DNA from: Danio rerio
Lineage: Eukaryota > Chordata > Actinopteri > Cypriniformes > Danionidae
Direction of reading: 5' to 3'
Assembly: GCF_049306965.1 (NCBI RefSeq)
Contig: NC_133179.1
Span: 15,605,001-15,669,000 of the forward strand
Length of the DNA stretch: 64,000 bases
Part shown: piece after piece, positions 26,245 through 35,801 of the stretch
Numbering within the stretch: position 1 is the first letter of the stretch
Layout of the letters: each line of letters opens with the position of its first letter
Program-made: the position numbers and the translations under genes
Notes under the pieces: generated by a model
What the model was told of the DNA's origin: nothing
The model's input: the letters and a program-made list of their open reading frames with translations, nothing else
Database searches by the model: none

Positions 26245-29200
26245 GCATGTAATAAGACAGTACACTGTAAAAAATCCTGGTTGCTTTAAATTTTTAAGCT
26301 GAATCAAATTAACATTAAGAGTCCATTGAACTTGTATTATGTTAAACTGACTTGAATCAGCTTGTATAACTTATCAAATTAAGTTAAAACATGATTTAAC
26401 TTAGTTTAAGAAGTTACAGTACATATGTAAAAACATATGCTGTCAGGATTTATTGATCATATCATTTTTACAGTGTAGTTAATAGCATAAATTACGGCCT
26501 ACAGCGTTTAGCGAAACATCAAATTCTCTAAAACTGCTTGCCAAGCTTACGATTAAATTCCATATTATGAATAACCAATAAAATTAAACAACAACTGTCT
26601 CTATAGTTTCATTTCTAAATGTTCGTATCACACAAAATCTGCAGAAACCCCTCCCTCTGAGAATTGTCCTTCTATAACGATCGCTGATTGGCTTGTGTAC
26701 TAGAAGGTGGGCTTTATTCACCGTATAGCGATCACTGATTGGCTAAAAGGCGGGGCTTTATTCACCATATTGACTGTTACCCTATTGCCTATCCCTATTC
26801 AAAAGTATACGTGTGACATTTCTTGTGTATTATAGTCTTTGTTAATAGTGACTTATTCTATTGTTATTTTTATTATTATAACTATTATTATTAATAATGA
26901 TATATATTTTCATTGCTATATTAAACAGATTTATATTAAAAAGTGTTATTTTGTATAAATACATATGCAAATAATAGTTTTCATTTTTATTACAGTAATT
27001 TCTCTGTTTTTTTTTTTTCTTTCAGTCATTTTTTGGGTTGAAATATGACCCACACACGTCCTTGACAGGTTTTGTGACATTCACCAACACACACAATTTC
27101 TTTACCTAACTATCACGTGAAGCAACGATGACACTTTTACATAGTTAAACATGCACCTCTTGCGCAACTCTAGGTTTGGGACATGCTGTCATTGTTTACC
27201 CAGAGAACATCCTGTGGTCCTATTTAATTATCATATCATCCTCTGTAAAGACCTTTTTTCTCTCTCTCTACATTGAGAAGCAGAAGTCTTATCGGTCTCC
27301 TCTCACCCAGGCTTTACCTTTCGTAGTTTGAGCTTCTGACCACAAGGGTCAAATTGCAGAAGGCTATTCTTGGAGCGAGCACACGTTGCACCAGACCTCA
27401 TATCACACCACACCAATAGCACACATATATACACACCCACACGTGTGTCCTTACACTTATTATTCATAATTATCAAATAAGGAATTAGTGTTCCGCCCAC
27501 ATTCAGTCACTCGTAGGTTAGTCATTATGAGTGTTAGTCTTTTTAAGGCAAGACACCGCAGGTGAATAGGGTAAAAAAATATATATATATAGTTATACAA
27601 AAGGCTTCTCTACAACTTCACAAATACATACAATTTTTGTACAGTTTATATTACTTAGAATGAGGTTAATTAAGCAAATATTCTTAACTTCTTCCCATCC
27701 ATGTCACCATGAGTCAGAAAATGAAGTTCCACCTTCAAACGGTGCTAGATAGTGACTCGCACGCCTTATTGGATGTTTCATTGATACTTTTTCTAACATT
27801 TTAATTGGTTGCAATCATTTTAAGAAATCTGTGCTTAGCACAAGCCTTAAGAAAACTTTCTGTTGCCTGAGGGCAACGATGTGCTGTAGAGGGTTAACTT
27901 ACGATTGAAAACTGTTTCTAAACTTTTGTAGTTTTTAAAAATGTGTGGTTTGTAATGTGTGTGTTAGAAATGAATAATGCCTTATTTACATATTCAGAGG
28001 GAATCTCTTTTCTTGTTATATAATTCTGGGAACAGTCTGAAAAAAAGTATATATCGATTTATATAATCAGTCAAACTATGTATGAACACATCCCTTTGTA
28101 ACAGAGGTGGGCAATTGATTTTTCCAAGGAGCCACAATAGACTCTGGGGTGGTTTTAGAGGGCGAGATCAATACATTTAATTTGTTAAAAAAAATACAAA
28201 ATTCAATAAAAACTCTAAAGTAAAAAAAAAATGTTACACAAAAGTATTTTAAAGGTCAGCTTCATATAAATGTTACAGAGTTGTTTGTTTGATTGCTTCA
28301 CCTTAGTTAACTTGTATTTATTTATTTATTCATTCAGTGTGGCATACCTCATGTGAATCCCTTCTTATTTGCGTGCTGAACCCGAGTGTCTGTTTAAAAT
28401 AACGAAACTAAGCTTGCAAAAGGCGCTATATGTGAAAGTCGACTTTTGTTGACTCGCAATATCAGACCTGTGCAATGAAGGCCCTGTTTGCGGTTGAATT
28501 GAAATTCAATAAATACTTCACGCCGGCTGATCAAAGAAGTCCAGTGGGCCGCATTTGGCCCGGGGGCCATAAAATGCCCAGGTCTGCTCTGTAAAAACCT
28601 TCATAGATGTAACTGTAAAGATTGCGATATAAACAATAAGTGCTGCCAAAGTGTGTGCTTATGGCTCAATGCAGGAGAAAAATATCGTTTGTAATTAAAA
28701 TAAATGGCAAAAGAGTGATAAAATCAACACTTTAAAGTGTGTTTTGAAAGATATCTTAAAAGGAAAAGTCAAAACATTAAATTTGACAGGTGCAGAAATA
28801 AATCTTGCCTACATTGTCTCGTCTTAAAGCTTGAGTCATCATGTGTCTCTTTCTGTTTTGTTTTTTCCTGTCAGCACCGTATGAAGGGGGCGTTTGGAAG
28901 GTGCGAGTAGATCTTCCAGACAAATACCCCTTCAAATCTCCGTCTATAGGTAAAGCATTACAGTGACATGATCAGCCACGTACGGTGGTTGGGTTGTGAA
29001 ATTATGAGTAGATTACATTTAGATACGTGTGTAATTTGGAAAAAATGCCATGCCATCACTTTGATGTCATGTTTAATAGTCTGTAAAGATGGTGTTGGTT
29101 AGTGCATTGAAACGCTGTTGTTTTGATATATCTCACTTCCTGTTTTGATTTTTCTCGTAGGATTTATGAATAAGATTTTTCATCCAAACATCGATGAAGC

Positions 29201-30755
29201 GTAAGTGATATTCTGAGGCTTTCTTCTAAGGATATTTTACCTAAAAACGTAAATCCATCATTCTCTAATCATTCAAAACCTGTTTGATGATTGAAGAATG
29301 CTAAAGGAGATACTTTAAAAAATGTTTATGCTGCTCTTTTTCTATATATTAAAGACAAAACAGGGTTTTTCAAGCTCCAAAAAAAAGGATTAATCAATTC
29401 AATCATTTAAAAGTAGTCCAATTGGCGTCGTCTTTTAAAAGTCTTATGATAGTTTTGTGAAGAATGCTTTTTTTTTTTTTAAAGGATAATTGACCCCAAA
29501 AATTAAAATGCCATCGTTGTTGACTCATCCTGAAGTTGTTTTAAACCGGTGACAATTTGTTTCTTCTTTTGAATATGAAAGAACCATCTCTTAAATTCAT
29601 TTTAGCTTTTTATTAGTCACATAAATATCCTCGGTCATTACTGTAAAGCTTGAAATCCAGGAATGCTTGAGTAAATAAAATACATTGTGTGTATATAAAA
29701 GTCTATGCTAAGATGATCAGGTTTTGGAGAAGTAATAAAAATACTGTCCATTAGTATGTTAGATATACTAATAATAATGAACAAAGTGTCGTAAATGGTT
29801 TAAAACATGATAATATCATACTACACCAGTTAAACAATATGATTATAGTCAGTATAGTTAAATACAGTTATTTGCATTTACTATTTTTAGCTGAATAGGA
29901 ACAAAAAATGTTATCTCAAAAGGAAACACAAAAAGTTTGCATACTGTACCTTAAAATGTAATCGGAATCACTCTCATAGAATGGAGAAGTGGAAGTAAAC
30001 AATGTGATGGCGTGTCATAGTGAATCTAAGTACAATAATATTAATTTAGCTCATTAGTCCTGCTCTAATGCCAATACTGTCACTGTTTTTCCAGGTCAGG
30101 GACCGTGTGTTTAGATGTGATCAACCAGACATGGACCGCTCTTTATGGTGAGTACATATGACCTCATTGTGGATTCATATTGAGAATGAATGCTCAGGAA
30201 AAGCCAGAGCTTGCATTGATGCTGCCCGAGGAGTAGAATAAAGTCTCCTGGCCTTTAGTCAGGATGGTGGTGCACTATAATCCTCTTACCTTCTCTGAAT
30301 GAGCTAATACCTGCAAGGTCAGAAAACAGCATCAGTATACCTAACAAGCACACTTAAACGGGTCCATCCCGCCAGAGGCCATTCACACCACAGGCTTTTT
30401 TATGCTGTCACTCTGATTTTAACTGCATAGTTAATAATATAATGATTGCAATTATCTCCAAAGGTTGACTTGAGTTTTTTTTTTTTTAATTCAGTAATGC
30501 AGTCTGTCTTGTGAAATTATTCCGACATATGTGATTCAGATTTTTTTTTATATTGATTGAATCCAGTTGGTGCTAAATAATCATTCCGCAGTGTCTTTTT
30601 TTTCTTCCAAAAGATAAAATAATAATAAGAATCTGTTTTACCTATTCATGGTAAGTGGAAAATACAAAATAAAAACCAAGAATCCTTTTTATTTATTTAT
30701 TTATTTTTATTGATCGATTAAATTAGACTAGCACCAAATAATTATTTTGGGCTAC

Positions 30756-30789
<34 letters not shown>

Positions 30790-30808
30790 AATAATAATAA
30801 TAATAATA

Positions 30809-30868
<60 letters not shown>

Positions 30869-30975
30869 TTATTAATATTATTATTCAATTATTTTAAAAG
30901 CCTAACATATGAAAACAACCAAAAATGTTATTTTAATTTCACACTAATAAACAGATTATTATTATTATTGTTGTT

Positions 30976-31020
<45 letters not shown>

Positions 31021-34000
31021 TAGTAGTATTAGTAATATAATTTATATTTGAATAAAAAAAATTATATTTACTTAATATGGTACTAATGCATAAATCTGCA
31101 CTCTTTTTAAAAAGAATAATACAGTTATTAATAATAAAATAAAATTAACTCATACTAAAATATTAGTATTGTTGCAACCCCTGGGTAGTCGAGGGGAGTG
31201 GGGTTGCACACTTGGTCTGAGGATTTAGTTAAAGCAGAAACTCCACAGAAAATTGGGCTCCATAAGACAGACAACAGTATCTTGTGTGCAAATAATAGTG
31301 ATTTATTTACAAGTGGTGATGGTGAAACAATAAGTGAGTTAATATGTACAGTTTTAGAAACAATAAACTTTTTTTTTTTTTAAATAATGGCAATGGGTGG
31401 CAATAATGTGAAATAATGGCAAAACCAAACCAGTCTTACTAATATTTAAAAAATAATTCGATTTAGAATTTAGAACTTGATTGTCATTACACATGTACAA
31501 GTACAAGCAACGAAATGCAGTTTAGGTCTAACCAGGAGTGCAATAGCAGCAAGTGCAGGATATCGGTATTAGTCATAAAGTGCAGTTATAAAAAAAACTT
31601 TTGATATTTACAGATTGATGTACTATGAACATTATATACAGGTTGTATTCACTATGAACTGAGATTTGCAACAGATGAATAAATGCTCAAGTTGCTATTA
31701 ATACTCAGAGTGTGCAGATAGATATGAACATAATTCCAAATGTATAATCTAGTCTAGTAAACAAAAAAATTATGAAAAGTAAATCTTCAACGTCAATGAC
31801 GTCCTACATAATCTACAGTAACCAATAACTTAACCAAAAATACAAGGATTGACGCACACTCTCTTGCCTAGTGTATCTTCAGACAGTTGCAAACCCACGT
31901 GTTGAGATGTAAGTCATGTGACTTACTTACCTACTAGCCTTTCTAACCTCAAAGACAATCATGAGGGTAGGGAAGGAAGCTGTGTTGCCAGATATAGCCG
32001 ACTTTTTCAAGCCCAAAAGCTGTTCGAAACCCGCCAAAACATGCTCAAAATATTAGATAAATATTTTATTTAGTTGTAATTTATTTAAATTAACCAGGCT
32101 ACTTTAACTGTCATAATCTTGAATCGTACAGTCATCATCACCAGATCTGACTGAAACACTGCCCACTCTCACCCACACATGGCACTTAATGTTAGAGTAT
32201 GTTTTACTTTCTAAATGGGGTGTAAATTCGTCCTATTTGGCGTTTAAAATTTTTTCAACTTAATTAGGTGCAACTTGTCAATCAGACAATGCTTCTCTGT
32301 TTGTTGCTGTCATGATAAGTGTCATGATAAACCACTGTGAGTTTAACTATAGGCACTGCGTGATCCGGGGAGTATTTTGATATTTTTGAACTTTCATCCA
32401 CCTCCTCTTGCAGGTGGGCCCACGCGGTTTGCGCTATGCACTGGTCACTACTAACTGAATAGAGTAGGAACAAACAGTTAGGTTTTGCTGAAAAAATTGC
32501 ATAGAAAAGTTACGTTTCAAAACCGGACAAATTTAGTCAACTCGCCTATGCCATTTTTACCCGCACATTCATGTTCAAAACCGCCCAATCTGACAACTCT
32601 GGAAGGAATGGTAATACAAGGTAGAAATAAATAAATACTCAAATGCTAGCTAAAACAATACAGTGTCTGGTTTGATTAATTGATGGATTGTTAGTTTGAT
32701 TGATTGAATAGCAAAGTATTACTCTGAAATAACTTAAAGAAAAAACATTTACCATCAATCATTCAACTATCCTATATAAAAAGTGTCTCCCTCCCGATCA
32801 CCAGCTGACTGTACATTTATCTTAAATTTGCTTTAGATACTCTGTATTTTCATGCCATCGCTCAGTCCGGTGTTTGTATAACAGAGTGTCGGCTAAATGT
32901 ACAGTGAAAATCTACGGTGGTAAAAGCGAAAGGCAGAGATCTGTGTCCACAGCCCCCACACTGAAAGAGGGATTAGACCATAATCGTGTCACTCAACACA
33001 AATCCTCCATTTTATGCTGCACACAAGACTTCAGTACTAAAGCCTTCTCTTCCTCTCTTTCTTCTCTCTCCGCAGATCTCACCAATATCTTCGAGTCGTT
33101 TTTGCCACAGTTGCTGGCCTACCCGAACCCCATCGACCCTCTGAACGGGGATGCGGCAGCCATGTACTTGCACCGGCCGGAGGATTACAAACAGAAAATC
33201 AAAGGTGATTTTAAAGAGCTGCAATAGTTTGACATGTTTGTATCCGTCTCCATTGGTAACACTTCACAGTAAGGTTGTATTAGTTATTGCATTTACTAAC
33301 ATGAACAAACAATATACAATACATGTACTACAGTAATTGTTCACGTTAGTTAACGAAAATACAGTTGTTCATTGTTAGCTCATGCTAACTCATGGTGCAT
33401 TAACTAATATTAACAAACTTTAATTTGGATGTTATTAATGCATTAGTAAATGTTGAATTATGATTAATAAATGCTGTACAAGTATTGTTTATACGTAGTT
33501 TGTGTTAGTAAATGAACCTCATTGTAAAGTGTGACCTCGTCATTTTTCACATTATTATTTTACAATGAAAAATGAACGTGTTTTAGGGATTTGTTCGGAA
33601 GTTATTACTAATTATTTTCATAGGATGTGTACTGTGCTATAATTTAGTATACAATCGGGATGCACAATATATTGGCGGCCATATTGATATTGGCAGAAAA
33701 ATGCGATTAATGTTATCCTTTATCTGTCTGATAACAGTATTAGGCCAATGTGTTTAAGGTAATAAATAATGTATTATTTTATTTGGTTAAACCACTACAT
33801 GTGCTTGCTGCTTTTCAACTTTTAATTATTTTACATCTTGCATTACTTTTTTTAAGCATTTTTCTTATTTGGCAGGTTTCTTTGACAGTATTTACATAAA
33901 AGAAAGTTGGAAATAGAAAATAATAGTTTGATTAGGGTCAAGTTAGACTGTATGTGTTTGCCTTTTGTTTTTGCAATCGTGCAGAAATCGTTGACTAATT

Positions 34001-34900
34001 AATATTTATTTGTATATGTCCTTCAAATTTGAAGAGTTTTGTTCAAAAATGCCTCATTAGCGCATCCTAGAATACAAACAATTCGGTTGTTAAGTTTAAA
34101 TCTTGTTACATTTTTTTTTTTAATTGTTCAAATATTGGTGACTCTGATGCAGTAAGTACGGTGATTGTTTTATACACCATGATTTTATATAAAATTCACT
34201 TTAATGTGTGATATGATCATAAATAAATATTTTCTCATTTGAAATGAGTAGCGACTTGGATCCATATGTCACGACATATAACAATCAAGATGAATGCAGC
34301 TGTTTATTTCACATTTGATTTATAAAATTGAAATGCGTTCAATTGGGATAAAAAAAAAAGCTTCTGACAGTAGTTAAACAAACAGTCATCATTTACTCTG
34401 CTTGAAGTGGTTTCAGACTTGACTACTCAAAAGAAGATATTTTGGAAAATGCTGGAAAATTGGCACCCATTGACTTCCATGGTACTACTATGGATGTCAG
34501 TGTCTAATGGTTTCCAACATTCTTCAATGTATCTTTTCCTAAAACCACTTGAGGGTGAAAAAAGAATAATTGTGACTTTTTTTGGGTGAACTATCCCTTG
34601 AGGACTTTGTAGTTCAAAAAGCCAAATACCTACAATAATCCGCATTGTGGAAAGCTGATAGGATTTTACTTTGTAAAAAAAATTGGTAAACCTCAAGCTT
34701 TTTAAATTTTTCAATTCAATTCAATTTACCTTTATTTGTATAGCGCTTTTACAACGTAGATTGTGCCAAAGCAGCTTCACATAGAAGATCATAGTAAATT
34801 GAAACAGTGTATTTCAGTTTTCAGTGTTTAAGTTCAGTTCAGTGTGGTTTATTAATCACAACTGAGAGTCCAAACACTGAAGAGCAAATCCATCGAATTA

Positions 34901-34931
<31 letters not shown>

Positions 34932-35801
34932 TTTGTTTATTTATTTTTTAAAGAACATTCTTTTTTTTAATGACATTCAAAACATTTTTGGAAGTCTTAC
35001 TGACCCTAAACATTTGTCTTGTGCATATGTAGGCATCTATATTTGTTCATTTAGTGAAACACAAGTTATGTTAACGTCCTTATAAGTATTTGCTGTGCTT
35101 TAGTATCTAAATGACTGCAGTGGTTCATTATTATACCCTCAAATGTCTGAAAATGCTGACAAATATTACTTTATTTTTGTTGTAGTAAAATTATTAGTTC
35201 TGTTATTTTATTAATATGCAACTGTATTATCATAATTGACCCTGGACCACAAGACTAGCCTTATGTTGCACTGGTATATTTTGGCGATATCTGATAATAC
35301 ACTGTAAGGGTGCAAATGAAAGATTTTTTTGCTTGTCAAAAGTCATTGGAATATTAAGTAAATATGATCCATGAAGATATTCTGTTTATTTCTTATTGCA
35401 AATATATCAGCCTAATTTTTGATTAGTAATATGCATTGCTTAGCACTTCACTTAGACCACTTTAAAGGTTATCATCGTGTCCTAACAAACCAAACATCAG
35501 TGGAAAACGTATTTATTTAGCTTTCAGATCATGTATAAATCTGAGTTTCCAAAACTGTATATGTTATTTTATTGTTTCTCTTGCTTTCCCCACATAATCA
35601 GATCATTTAATAATGCCTATTTTACATCAATGATAGAAAACTTAATGTATAAAACTCGCCTTTGTTTCATCTCTAGAATACATCCAGAAATATGCAACAG
35701 AGGAGGCTCTGAAGGAGCAGGAGGAAGGACCGGGCGACTCCTCTTCAGAAAGCTCCATGTCTGACTTTTCAGAGGACGAGGCTCAGGACATGGAGTTGTA
35801 G
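25205..35801 (+). CDS. ube2h: Ubiquitin-conjugating enzyme E2 H, coding exons 2-7 (exon 1 not in view)
   Basis: This is the E2 enzyme that accepts ubiquitin from E1 on a cysteine and passes it to substrates or E3 ligases; family work links UBE2H to the CTLH/GID E3 complex. Six exons with GT/AG borders and matching phases give 499 nt, which is residues 19-183 of a 183-residue protein. Read from the sequence, the UBC fold starts at [16 protein letters not shown]. It carries the HPN motif in exon 4 (29181-29189) and the catalytic cysteine in GTVCLDV (TGT at 30108-30110). The acidic C-terminal tail ends [13 protein letters not shown], as in human UBE2H. Differences from the human protein as I recall it are few: S for G in LSGLNEF, D for E in RPEDYKQ, and P for T in EEGPGD. 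Exon 1 (about 18 codons) is presumably upstream of the window. The coding span is intact, with no stop or frameshift. Identification is very secure. Confidence 0.97.
25621..26234 (+). mobile_element. tRNA-derived SINE insertion with 13-bp target duplication
   Basis: The head (25621-25695) has pol III boxes: A-box TGGTGTAGTGG and B-box GAGTTTGATTCC. The unit is flanked by direct repeats ATAATAATAAGCA (25608-25620 and 26235-26247) and ends in an ATA-rich tail. The length of about 614 bp is long for a SINE, so the downstream part may include another sequence. It is not a functional tRNA gene, since stem pairing is poor. Confidence 0.65.
26261..26477. mobile_element. Miniature TIR element (CACTGTAAAAAA ... 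TTTTTACAGTG) at a TA site
   Basis: Inverted termini TACACTGTAAAAA and TTTTTACAGTGTA. Comparison with the related uninterrupted sequence near 44620 (CCAG TA ATTAATAGC) shows insertion at a TA dinucleotide, present here on both sides. 217 bp, non-coding. Confidence 0.75.
26673..26772. repeat. Two-copy tandem repeat containing CCAAT boxes
   Basis: GATCGCTGATTGGCT (26679) and GATCACTGATTGGCT (26730) are followed by AAGGTGGGCTTTATTCACC and AAGGCGGGGCTTTATTCACC. Each copy has an inverted CCAAT box and a GC-rich GGGCGG-like stretch. Could be a small duplicated regulatory unit or part of an unrecognised repeat. Confidence 0.55.
28102..28586. mobile_element. hAT-type non-autonomous element (CAGAGGTGGGCA ... 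TGCCCAGGTCTG)
   Basis: The inverted termini CAGAGGTGGGCA / TGCCCAGGTCTG are flanked by CTTTGTAA and CTCTGTAA (7 of 8). The GTGGGCCGCATTTGGCCCGG string near the right end is typical of this fish family. 485 bp, no transposase. It lies in ube2h intron 2. Confidence 0.85.
28875..28949 (+). CDS. ube2h: ube2h exon 3
   Basis: 75 nt between a CCTGTCAG acceptor and a GTAAAG donor. It finishes the Thr codon and encodes [20 protein letters not shown], then SPSI and the first base of Gly. The PYEGG and YPFKSP strings are standard UBC-fold signatures. Confidence 0.95.
29161..29200 (+). CDS. ube2h: ube2h exon 4 (HPN motif)
   Basis: A 40-nt exon between a TTTCTCGTAG acceptor and a GTAAGT donor, encoding [13 protein letters not shown] plus two bases of Ala. 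The HPN tripeptide (29181-29189) supplies the conserved Asn that stabilises the oxyanion in E2 catalysis. Confidence 0.95.
29470..29660. repeat. Decayed palindromic fish repeat (AAAGGATAATTGACCC type)
   Basis: AAAGGATAATTGACCCCAAA, ACTCATCCTGAAGTTGTTTT and TTTCTTCTTTTGAATATGAA match the order of the abundant teleost repeat that starts with 'aaagggatagttcaccc'. Only one half is recognisable. In ube2h intron 4. Confidence 0.65.
30095..30147 (+). CDS. ube2h: ube2h exon 5 (active-site cysteine)
   Basis: A 53-nt exon between a TTTTTCCAG acceptor and a GTGAGT donor, encoding [17 protein letters not shown] and the first base of Asp. The Cys (30108-30110) in GTVCLDV is the expected ubiquitin thioester site. 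Confidence 0.95.
30748..31022. repeat. (ATT)n / (AAT)n inverted microsatellite cluster
   Basis: Long ATT runs are followed by AAT runs and again ATT (30756-30870), then ATT/GTT and AAT runs (30957-31020). The opposite-phase blocks can fold on each other as hairpins. In ube2h intron 5. Confidence 0.9.
31979..32600. mobile_element. DNA element with TIR GTGTTGCCAGAT and perfect 8-bp duplication
   Basis: Left end GCTGTGTTGCCAGATA, right end CCAATCTGACAACTCT (inverted match). It is flanked by GGAAGGAA on both sides (31971-31978 and 32601-32608). 622 bp. The GTTGCCAGAT...GCCCAATCTG termini belong to a common fish family. The 8-bp duplication suggests hAT. In ube2h intron 5. Confidence 0.75.
33076..33204 (+). 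CDS. ube2h: ube2h exon 6
   Basis: A 129-nt exon between a pyrimidine-rich CTCTCTCCGCAG acceptor and a GTGATT donor. It encodes [20 protein letters not shown], then the [20 protein letters not shown] segment and IK. This is the C-terminal helical half of the UBC domain. The frame stays open upstream and downstream by chance, but the splice sites and family match fix the exon edges. Confidence 0.95.
33255..33536 (+). mobile_element. GGTAACACTT...AAGTGTGACC inverted-repeat element
   Basis: It begins GGTAACACTTCACAGTAAGG and ends TCATTGTAAAGTGTGACC. The interior has the TTAGTTAATGCATTAACTAA-like strings typical of this abundant zebrafish family. Related to the copy at 44662-44945. In ube2h intron 6. 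Confidence 0.75.
33656..34070. mobile_element. Probable decayed TIR element (GGGATGCACAATAT ... GCGCATCCTAG)
   Basis: The left end CGGGATGCACAATATATTGG and right end CATTAGCGCATCCTAG are loosely inverted. Flanks TATACAAT and AATACAAA are a weak 8-bp match. It includes GGCGGCCATATTGATATTGG, typical of a fish hAT family. In ube2h intron 6. Confidence 0.5.
34385..34605. repeat. Palindromic fish repeat (... GGGTGAACTATCCCTT)
   Basis: It contains AGAAGATATTTTGGAAAATG, CCCATTGACTTCCATGGTAC, GGTTTCCAACATTCTTCAAT and the terminal TTGGGTGAACTATCCCTT. These are the two halves of the abundant teleost inverted-repeat element. The shorter copies near 21480, 25070 and 29470 are relatives. Confidence 0.8.
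34707..34850 (+). repeat. Fish interspersed repeat (ACCTTTATTTGTATAGCGCT)
   Basis: TTCAATTCAATTTACCTTTA then TTTGTATAGCGCTTTTACAA and CAAAGCAGCTTCACATAGAA is a widely repeated teleost sequence. Class not determined here. In ube2h intron 6. Confidence 0.7.
35677..35801 (+). CDS. ube2h: ube2h exon 7, C-terminus and stop
   Basis: 125 coding nt after a TTTCATCTCTAG acceptor. It encodes [20 protein letters not shown] and the Ser/Asp/Glu-rich tail ending DMEL, then TAG at 35799-35801. The acidic, serine-rich tail is characteristic of UBE2H and is a probable site of CK2-type phosphorylation (inferred from composition). Confidence 0.95.

Larger units (their letters stand above)
25487..26500 (+). mobile_element. 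GGTAACACTTTAGTTTAGG-type element, split by two later insertions
   Basis: The left part (25487-25620) begins GGTAACACTTTAGTTTAGGT. After a SINE insertion it resumes at about 26235 with AATAAGCATGTAATAAGACA, then is cut by a 217-bp element, then ends with TTAATAGCATAAATTACGGC. The uninterrupted relative at 44408-44661 has the same order, which makes the insertion points readable. The right terminus itself is lost or decayed. Confidence 0.65.

Noticed and set aside
32874-33227. 117-codon + frame
   Set aside because: Only 33076-33204 is coding (ube2h exon 6); the rest is intron read-through.
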